The notes under the pieces: generated by a model
Seen by the model: only the letters and a program-made list of their open reading frames with translations
The model's database searches: none
What the model was told of the DNA's origin: nothing
Origin: an uncultured bacterium
Lineage (GTDB): Bacteria > Actinomycetota > Coriobacteriia > Coriobacteriales > Coriobacteriaceae
Assembly (NCBI GenBank): GCA_905214905.1
Contig: CAJMNK010000040.1
Span: 1-19,482 of the forward strand
Length of the DNA: 19,482 nucleotides
Direction of reading: 5' to 3'
Part shown: in pieces, positions 14,243 to 19,482 of the stretch
Layout: every line of letters begins with the position of its first letter
How positions within the stretch are numbered: the first letter of the stretch is position 1
Made by a program: the position numbers and the translations under genes

Positions 14243-15685
14243 ATGGCAGCGGAAAGTTCGAAAGGCATCAAGCAGTTCAAGGTCCCGCACGTATATGCGA
14301 TCATCTTTGCACTTATGGTCATCTTCGCTGTTCTCACGTGGATTGTTCCCTCTGGGTCCTATCAGCGTCAGGAGGTGAACGGTCGTGAAGTCACTGTCGC
14401 AGGTACGTATGAGCAGAGTGAAAAGACATATATTGACGAGGAAACCGGGGATGAAGTAGATCTCAGACAAGGTGTCTTCGATGTTCTTCAGGCTCCAACG
14501 CGCGGTATACAAGAGGCAATTGAGGTCGTTGCATTCATCTTGATTGTGGGCGGTTCGTTTCAGGTTATTACTAAAACGGGCGCTATCACGAGCGGAATGG
14601 GTCGTGTCGTTCGCCGCTTTAAGAACAAAGACATTCTAATTATTCCTATTGCGATGGTTCTCTTTGCATTGGGCGGAACGAGCTTTGGCATGGCGGAAGA
14701 AACTCTCCCGTTCTTTGCGATCTTCATGCCAATTATGATGGCTATGGGCTTCGACTCGATGACGGCGTTCATGGTCGTGTTCGTTGGAGCGCGCACGGGT
14801 TACATCGCCTCAACGATTAATCCGTTTAATGTTCTCATTGCGCAAGGTATTCTTGGTATTCAGGGCAACCCCCAGCTGTGGCTGCGTATGATTGCCTGGG
14901 TTGTTTTGACCTCCGTTGCAATTACTTGGGTTGTCCTCTATGCACGAAGGGTAAAGAAGAATCCTGAGTCATCGATCACATTTGAGGATGATATCGCCAA
15001 GAAAGTCGAGTTCGCTGCCGATGAATCTGCCCTTGATGCGGAATTTACGGGTCGTCAAAAAGGCGTGCTTGCGGTATTTATCGCTGGAATGTGCCTTATC
15101 ATCTGGGGACTTGTGACCCAGGGCTGGTATATGAACGAGATTTCTGCGGTCTTTTTGGCCATGGGCTTGTTGGCTGGTGTTATTGCGGGCTTTAGTCAGG
15201 ACGTCATCGCTCAGGAATTTGTTGCGGGTATCGCTAACTTTGCTTTCTCGGCAATTGTCGTTGGACTTGCGCGTGGCATCCTTGTCATTGCCTCTGACGG
15301 CATGATCATCGATACCATCCTCAATGCGCTCGCCACTGGTCTGGGCGGCATCCCGGCGGTTCTCTTTACTACGCTTCTTTATGCGGTTGAGAACCTCCTG
15401 GCGATCCTGGTTCCCAGCTCATCTGGCCTTGCAGCACTGACCGCTCCCATTTTTGGACCTTTGGCCGAACTCATGGGCCTTAATCCCGAGGCTGCCGTGT
15501 GGGCTCTCTCCATGGGTAGCGCGACGATGTCTTTGATCTGTCCTACTAGCGCCATTCTTGTAGCGGGTTTGGGCGTGTGCAAGATCAAGCTTGGCCAGTG
15601 GTGGAAGACCGTTTGGAAATTCTTCTTGGTCGTGTCGCTCATCAATATCGTATTCGTAGCAATCTCGGGACTTATTGCCCTGTAG
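14243..15685 (+). CDS. arcD: YfcC-family transporter, probable arginine/ornithine antiporter
   Basis: 480 aa with about 10-12 hydrophobic segments (first: VYAIIFALMVIFAVLTWIVP). Matches to the YfcC/C4-dicarboxylate-carrier-like family include the N-terminal WIVPSGSY, GVFDVLQAPTRGI, GGTSFGMAEETLPFF, VGARTGYIASTINPFN and ILVPSSSGLAALTAPI. Streptococcal ArcD belongs to this family and exchanges arginine for ornithine; the symbol rests on that family knowledge plus the position 28 nt ahead of arcA. Two polar stretches, a 40-residue loop after helix 1 and another at about 240-270 (charged, DDIAKKVEFAADE), separate the halves. A strong AAGGAGGAG precedes the ATG. It is the first gene of the arcD-arcA-arcB unit; substrate specificity is inferred. 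Confidence 0.85.
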   Translation: MAAESSKGIKQFKVPHVYAIIFALMVIFAVLTWIVPSGSYQRQEVNGREVTVAGTYEQSEKTYIDEETGDEVDLRQGVFDVLQAPTRGIQEAIEVVAFILIVGGSFQVITKTGAITSGMGRVVRRFKNKDILIIPIAMVLFALGGTSFGMAEETLPFFAIFMPIMMAMGFDSMTAFMVVFVGARTGYIASTINPFNVLIAQGILGIQGNPQLWLRMIAWVVLTSVAITWVVLYARRVKKNPESSITFEDDIAKKVEFAADESALDAEFTGRQKGVLAVFIAGMCLIIWGLVTQGWYMNEISAVFLAMGLLAGVIAGFSQDVIAQEFVAGIANFAFSAIVVGLARGILVIASDGMIIDTILNALATGLGGIPAVLFTTLLYAVENLLAILVPSSSGLAALTAPIFGPLAELMGLNPEAAVWALSMGSATMSLICPTSAILVAGLGVCKIKLGQWWKTVWKFFLVVSLINIVFVAISGLIAL

Positions 15686-15713
15686 GTTTCATGGCTGAAA
15701 TGGAGTAACAGGA

Positions 15714-16958
15714 ATGCCTAAAGGACTGAATGTACACAGCGAGATTGGTAAGCTCAAGAAAGTTGTGCTTCACCGCCCCGGTCGTGACCTTGTGAACGTA
15801 AAGGCAGAAGAGTTCGAGGATGTCTGGATTCACGACTGTTTCTATCTTGATGTGGCTCAAAAGGAGCATGATGCCTTTGCGGATCTTCTGAGGAGCGAAG
15901 GTGTTGAAGTTCTCTATATGGAGAAACTCGTTGCTGAAGCGCTGGATGCATGCCCCTCGGCTCGCGCTGAGTTTACCGATACATTTATGGCTGAGAGCGG
16001 AATTGTCAATCCTATGCTTGAGCAGGCTGTTCGTGAAAAGCTCGACGCTATTTCAGATTCGTATCAGTTTGTACTTGAGGCTATGGGGGGGTATCGTTAT
16101 CGTGACCTTGAGCTGCCTCGCGTCTCGACTACGCTTAGCATGATGGATAATGAGGATGCGAAGCCCGATGATTTGGTGTTGAAGCCTCTTCCGAGTTCAT
16201 ATTTCTCTCGCGATCCTCTTGCTTCTGTGGGCAAAGGCGTTCTGCTTCACCATATGTATTGGAAACAGCGAGATCGTGAAGTGCCCTTCTATGAAGCGAT
16301 TTTCAAATACCATCCCGATTATGCAGGGACTCCGATTTGGTACGACCATAAGAATCCCTGGCATATCGAGGGCGGTGATGTGCTTAACATTAACGCTCAT
16401 ACCTTGGCTATTGGAATTAGCCAGCGAACTGAGGCGGCTGCGATTGAGGAGCTTGCAAAGAATTTGTTCTGGGGATCTGGGAATTCTGAGATCGATACCG
16501 TTTACGCTATTAAAATCCCCAACGGCTATGCTTACATGCATCTTGACACCGTTTGCACCATGGTGGATTTCGATAAGTTTACAGTTTATCCCGGTATTTT
16601 TGAGACCCTTCGTGTTTATCGTCTGACTCGTGGTGACTCTGAGGGAATGGTCGCTGTTCAAGAGATTGATGACACGCTTGAGCATATTCTTGAAATGGCT
16701 ACTGGCGTGGAGAAGGTGCAGCTTATTGAGTGCGGTGCCGGCGATATGGTTGAGGCGTCTCGCGAGCAGTGGAACGACGGGTCGAACACTCTTGCCGTTG
16801 CTCCTGGTAAAGTCTGTGTTTACGAGCGCAATGTTGTCACAAATGATGAGCTCTACAAGAACGGTTTGGAACTTTTGGTCGTTCCCTCCGAGGAACTGTC
16901 CCGCGGTCGTGGCGGCCCGCGCTGCATGAGCATGCCCTTCTGGCGCGAAGATATTTAG
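15714..16958 (+). CDS. arcA: Arginine deiminase
   Basis: 414 aa. Hydrolyses arginine to citrulline and ammonia, the first step of the arginine deiminase pathway, giving ATP and acid resistance in anaerobes. Family marks: NVHSEIGKLKKVVLHRPG (6-23), VAQKEHDAFADLL, FSRDP (D167), MYWKQRDRE (R186), WHIEGGD (E219, D222), GISQRTE (R238), YMHLDTVCTMVD (H276, D278), SREQWNDGSNTLAVAPGKV and SRGRGGPRCMSMPFWRED with R399 and nucleophile C404. The usual PNLYFTRDP reads PSSYFSRDP, a small deviation near the active site. GGAG lies 8 nt before the ATG. The gene lies 28 nt after arcD and 32 nt before arcB. This copy is the canonical enzyme, in contrast to the divergent paralogue upstream. Confidence 0.95.
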   Translation: MPKGLNVHSEIGKLKKVVLHRPGRDLVNVKAEEFEDVWIHDCFYLDVAQKEHDAFADLLRSEGVEVLYMEKLVAEALDACPSARAEFTDTFMAESGIVNPMLEQAVREKLDAISDSYQFVLEAMGGYRYRDLELPRVSTTLSMMDNEDAKPDDLVLKPLPSSYFSRDPLASVGKGVLLHHMYWKQRDREVPFYEAIFKYHPDYAGTPIWYDHKNPWHIEGGDVLNINAHTLAIGISQRTEAAAIEELAKNLFWGSGNSEIDTVYAIKIPNGYAYMHLDTVCTMVDFDKFTVYPGIFETLRVYRLTRGDSEGMVAVQEIDDTLEHILEMATGVEKVQLIECGAGDMVEASREQWNDGSNTLAVAPGKVCVYERNVVTNDELYKNGLELLVVPSEELSRGRGGPRCMSMPFWREDI

Positions 16959-16990
16959 TTGCAAATCCACTGTGATAGGAGATGGCGAAT

Positions 16991-18001
16991 ATGGGTGTTA
17001 ATATCGCTGGTCGCAGTTTTCTGAAGCTGCTTGATTACACGACGGAAGAGATTGAGTATCTGCTTGAGCTTTCTGCTAACTTCAAAAGCATGAAGCGTGC
17101 CGGTGTTCCGCATAAATACCTTGAAGGCAAGAATATTGTTTTGCTATTTGAGAAGACTTCCACGCGTACTCGCTGCGCCTTCGAAGTTGGTGCACTTGAC
17201 CTTGGCATGGGTGTAACTTATTTGGATCCGGGCTCGTCCCAGATGGGCAAAAAGGAGTCGATTGAGGACACGGCTCGCGTCCTTGGCCGCATGTATGACG
17301 GAATTGAATACCGCGGCTTTGAACAGGCGAAGGTTGAGGAGCTTGCTGCAAAAGCTGGGGTTCCCGTTTGGAATGGGCTGACTACTGAATTCCACCCGAC
17401 TCAAGTGCTTGCCGATATTCTGACCATGCGTGAAGAGTTTGGAGAGATTAAGGGCAGGAAACTTACATTTTTTGGTAAGGCGGCCGGAAACGTCGCCGAT
17501 TCGCTCATGGTCATTTGCGCTAAGCTCGGCATTAACTACTGTTCTTGCGGCCCAATCGGGGGAAATTCGGAGGGGGCTACATCCTATGATCCTGAACTCC
17601 TTGCAGAATGTAGTCGTATTGCGGCCGAGCATGGATCGACGATTACCATTACAGAGGATATTGAGGAAGGCGCTCGTGATGCCGATGTAATTTACACGGA
17701 TGTTTGGGTTGGCATGGGTCAGCCCGCAGAGCTGTGGGAAAGCCGCATTAAGCTCATGTCGCCGTATCGTGTGACCGCTGAGGTGATGTCTATGGCAAAG
17801 CCCGAGGCAATTTTCCTCCACTGCCTTCCGAGCTTTCACGATACTAATACTACTGTTGGTGCCGAAATTGCTGAGAAGTTTGGAGTCACCGAAATGGAAG
17901 TCACGGACGAGGTTTTTGAGTCCGATAAGTCTCGTGTTTTCCAAGAAGCGGAGAATCGCATGCATACGATTAAGGCGGTGATGTACGCAACGCTTAAGTA
18001 G
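16991..18001 (+). CDS. arcB: Ornithine carbamoyltransferase, catabolic
   Basis: 336 aa. In this operon it would split citrulline with phosphate into ornithine and carbamoyl phosphate. Marks: NIAGRSFLKLLDYT at the N-terminus, FEKTSTRTRCAFE (STRTR 57-61, carbamoyl phosphate site), HPTQVLAD (135-142), DVWVGMGQ, FLHCLPSFHD (HCLP 277-280) and EAENRMHTIKAVM at the end. Two substrate-side motifs differ from the common forms: GDGRNNVANSL is GKAAGNVADSL, and the ornithine SMG loop is GMG. The start is ATG 16991 with AGGAG 9 nt upstream; ATG 16982 directly abuts the AGGAG and is less likely. It is the last gene of the unit; no carbamate kinase follows. argF is an alternative name if it is biosynthetic, but context favours catabolism. 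Confidence 0.92.
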   Translation: MGVNIAGRSFLKLLDYTTEEIEYLLELSANFKSMKRAGVPHKYLEGKNIVLLFEKTSTRTRCAFEVGALDLGMGVTYLDPGSSQMGKKESIEDTARVLGRMYDGIEYRGFEQAKVEELAAKAGVPVWNGLTTEFHPTQVLADILTMREEFGEIKGRKLTFFGKAAGNVADSLMVICAKLGINYCSCGPIGGNSEGATSYDPELLAECSRIAAEHGSTITITEDIEEGARDADVIYTDVWVGMGQPAELWESRIKLMSPYRVTAEVMSMAKPEAIFLHCLPSFHDTNTTVGAEIAEKFGVTEMEVTDEVFESDKSRVFQEAENRMHTIKAVMYATLK

Positions 18002-18007
18002 CGGGGC

Positions 18008-18056
18008 GTTGAGAAAACAGTCGCAAATCTGTTTGCCATACTATATTTCTCTCAAC
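18008..18056 (+). other. Two-part RNA hairpin after arcB
   Basis: Outer arms GTTGAGA (18008-18014) and TCTCAAC (18050-18056) enclose a contiguous inner stem AAACAG (18015-18020) / CTGTTT (18029-18034). The loop is 8 nt and a 15-nt bulge lies on the 3' side. There is no U tract. It could be a 3' end of the arc mRNA or part of a queA leader. Confidence 0.4.
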
Positions 18057-18086
18057 AAGCTGATAGGATACAGGGGAGAATGATGC

Positions 18087-18120
18087 GCGCGTCAGTCGAT
18101 TTTTTCGACTGACGCGCTTT
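18087..18120 (+). terminator. Hairpin between arcB and queA
   Basis: A perfect 13-bp stem, GCGCGTCAGTCGA (18087-18099) with TCGACTGACGCGC (18105-18117), has a TTTTT loop and only TTT after it. It probably ends the arc transcript. A 10-codon frame at 18080-18112, ATGATG...TGA preceded by GGGGAG, overlaps the stem and contains GAT and GAC codons, so an attenuator for queA is an alternative reading. Confidence 0.65.
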
Positions 18121-18135
18121 GTGAAAGAGGCAAAG

Positions 18136-19347
18136 ATGCGTACCGATGATTTTGACTACAACCTTCCTGAGGAACTGATTGCCCAGGCTCCTGCCGAGCC
18201 GCGCGACTCCTGCCGCCTGCTGGTGGTGGATCGCAAAGGCTCCCAGGCGGGGAAGCCGCTGGAGCACGGCGGTACCGTTGAGCACCGCATCTTCCGCGAC
18301 ATCATCGACTATATCGAGCCGGGCGATGTGCTCGTCATCAACAAGACGCGTGTGATGCCGGCCCGCCTGATCGGTCGCAAAGCCGGCTCGGGTGGCGTGG
18401 TCGAGACGCTGCTGCTCAAGCGCCGTGAGGATGTTGACCCGCTGGGCCACGTTTGGGAGTGCCTGGTCAAGCCGGGTAAGCGCCTGAAGCCCGGTGCTCA
18501 GATTGAGTATCGCGCCGGTGGCGCCCATGCGCCCGAGGGGGCTCCCGTGGTGCTGACGGCCGAGGTCATCGACTTTGTCACCGATAGCCGCGGAGGCCGT
18601 CTGGTGCGCTTTGAGCCGGCCGGCTGCAATGCCGCCGGCGAGCCGCGCACGCTCGACGAGGCCATTCATGCTGCCGGTCACGTGCCGCTGCCGCCCTACA
18701 TTACCGATTACGAGGGCGATCCCGAGAAGTACCAGACCGTCTACGCCATGAAGGAGGAGCACTCGGCTGCCGCTCCCACGGCGGGTCTGCACTTTACGCC
18801 CGAGCTTATGGCTGCCATCGAGGCCAAGGGTGCCAAGTTTGCCGCCGTCGAACTCGAGGTGGGCATCGATACCTTCCGTCTGGTGGAGGAGGACGACCCC
18901 ACGCAGCACGTGATGCACACCGAGCGCTACCACGTGTCGCAGGAGGTTGTCGACGCCGTGCATAAGGCTAAGGCCGAGGGACACCGCGTGATTGCTGTCG
19001 GTACCACCGCAGTGCGCTCGCTCGAGAGCGCCTTTGACGCTGAGGCACCGGTGTCCGATCCGGCCGTGACGGCGCGCTATTTTGAGGGCCGCGAGGACGG
19101 GGCCGATACACTTGGCCGCGGTGACATCGTGGTGCGCGAGAACGCCACGACGCAGCTCTACCTCATGCCCGGATCGACCTATCACGTGGTCGACGCGCTG
19201 ATCACAAACTTCCACGTGCCGCGCTCCACGCTCATGATGCTCGTGAGCGCGCTTGCCACCCGCGACCAGATCATGGATGCCTACGCCGCTGCTATCGAAG
19301 AGCGCTACCGCTTCTTCAGCTTTGGCGACGCGATGCTCATTCAGTAG
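18136..19347 (+). CDS. queA: S-adenosylmethionine:tRNA ribosyltransferase-isomerase
   Basis: 403 aa. Transfers and rearranges the ribosyl part of SAM onto preQ1-tRNA, giving epoxyqueuosine-tRNA. Marks: FDYNLPEELIAQAPAEPRD (6-24), VLVINKTRVMPARL (65-78), GHVPLPPYI (181-189), AAPTAGLHFT (202-211), VELEVGIDTFRLV, VGTTAVRSLES, TNFHVPRSTLMMLV and RFFSFGDAMLI at the end. It is longer than the usual ~340-350 aa; the extra length lies partly at residues 34-48 and partly within about 128-180. The start is ATG with AAAGAGG 5 nt upstream; an in-frame GTG at 18121 lacks support. The product feeds QueH, encoded upstream of the arginine locus. GC-rich codon use matches the housekeeping flanks and contrasts with arcB. 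Confidence 0.96.
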   Translation: MRTDDFDYNLPEELIAQAPAEPRDSCRLLVVDRKGSQAGKPLEHGGTVEHRIFRDIIDYIEPGDVLVINKTRVMPARLIGRKAGSGGVVETLLLKRREDVDPLGHVWECLVKPGKRLKPGAQIEYRAGGAHAPEGAPVVLTAEVIDFVTDSRGGRLVRFEPAGCNAAGEPRTLDEAIHAAGHVPLPPYITDYEGDPEKYQTVYAMKEEHSAAAPTAGLHFTPELMAAIEAKGAKFAAVELEVGIDTFRLVEEDDPTQHVMHTERYHVSQEVVDAVHKAKAEGHRVIAVGTTAVRSLESAFDAEAPVSDPAVTARYFEGREDGADTLGRGDIVVRENATTQLYLMPGSTYHVVDALITNFHVPRSTLMMLVSALATRDQIMDAYAAAIEERYRFFSFGDAMLIQ

Positions 19348-19375
19348 GTTACGGCGTTTTCCAAACGCCGTAACC
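19347..19375 (+). terminator. Hairpin at the end of queA
   Basis: A perfect 13-bp stem, GGTTACGGCGTTT (19347-19359) with AAACGCCGTAACC (19363-19375), has a 3-nt loop and begins at the last base of the queA stop. No U tract follows on either strand, so it may terminate inefficiently or protect the 3' end. Confidence 0.6.
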
Positions 19376-19390
19376 GGCCGACGCTGCAAA

Positions 19391-19482
19391 CCCGCCAGAG
19401 CGGCAATCTGACGTTCAATCGTCGGGCATGACCAGAAGGTCAATGCCCTCCTCTTTCACGTCACCTTGCTCGCTCTGGCGGG
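19391..19482. repeat. Nested inverted repeat at window end
   Basis: Outer arms CCCGCCAGAGCG (19391-19402) and CGCTCTGGCGGG (19471-19482) are perfect. Inside are TGACGT (19409-19414) / ACGTCA (19458-19463) and GGGCATGACC (19424-19433) / GGTCaATGCCC (19438-19448) with an AGAA loop. The outer and middle interior loops are nearly symmetric (6/7 and 9/9 nt). The right part lies within the tail of a minus-strand gene. Confidence 0.5.
19415..19482 (-). CDS. C-terminal tail of an unidentified convergent gene
   Basis: On the minus strand an open frame enters from beyond the window and stops at TGA 19415-19417. The 21 visible codons end in EEGIDLLVMPDD and start RQSEQGDVK. The acidic end with GC-rich third positions looks coding, and its placement convergent to queA is sensible, but the piece is too short to assign a family. 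Confidence 0.45.
   Translation of the reverse strand, partial: RQSEQGDVKEEGIDLLVMPDD

Noticed and set aside
18002..18135. preQ1 riboswitch ahead of queA
   Set aside because: The hairpins present do not show the preQ1 aptamer pattern or its A-rich tail.
18052..19443. Minus-strand open frame (463 aa)
   Set aside because: Antisense to queA; His/Gly/Leu-rich with no domain.

Overview
The window looks like a chromosomal segment of a high-GC Gram-positive gut anaerobe, most likely a Collinsella-type member of the Coriobacteriia. This is an inference from gene content: a class III fructose-1,6-bisphosphatase, a DegV/FakB protein, a divergent MetRS, Lys/Asp/Ser-rich surface proteins, and an arginine deiminase operon. 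No rRNA, tRNA, CRISPR array, insertion sequence or prophage structural gene was seen.

Layout. (1) 1-1492 (+): the 3' end of a surface protein with an InlB-type repeat, joined stop-to-start to a membrane-anchored DUF4430 (transcobalamin-C-like) protein, then a terminator. (2) 1591-4670 (-): fbp followed by two GtrA-family membrane proteins, with inverted repeats between the two gtrA genes. (3) 4671-4990: a 320-nt divergent regulatory region with four copies of TGGTAAA and a palindrome over a -10 element, then degV (+) and a shared convergent terminator. (4) 5962-7053 (-): a TIM-barrel protein of unknown reaction. A 56-aa single-pass membrane protein follows on + (7245-7415). (5) 7440-10734 (-): metG followed by an RsmB/NOP-type RNA methyltransferase. 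(6) 10867-12019 (+): a DUF3267 HExxH membrane protein and queH. (7) 12080-18001: the arginine locus. On the minus strand, a diverged arginine deiminase paralogue is followed 2 nt later by an XRE-S24 regulator. On the plus strand lie arcD-like, arcA and arcB. The 253-nt divergent region between them holds a tandem 15-bp box. (8) 18136-19347 (+): queA, then a hairpin and the tail of a convergent unknown gene.

How it fits together. ArcD would exchange arginine for ornithine, ArcA would make citrulline and ammonia, and ArcB would release carbamoyl phosphate. No carbamate kinase is present here. The locus is lower in GC than its flanks in the lines I counted and separates queH from queA, two consecutive steps of queuosine synthesis, so it may be an inserted island.

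The most unusual part is the paralogue-regulator pair. The deiminase paralogue keeps its catalytic residues but has Tyr in place of the carboxylate-binding Arg next to the catalytic Cys. The S24 regulator lacks both residues of the self-cleavage dyad. Together with the tandem boxes, this suggests a ligand-sensing control module, or a module acting on a different guanidino compound. That is a hypothesis, not a demonstrated system.
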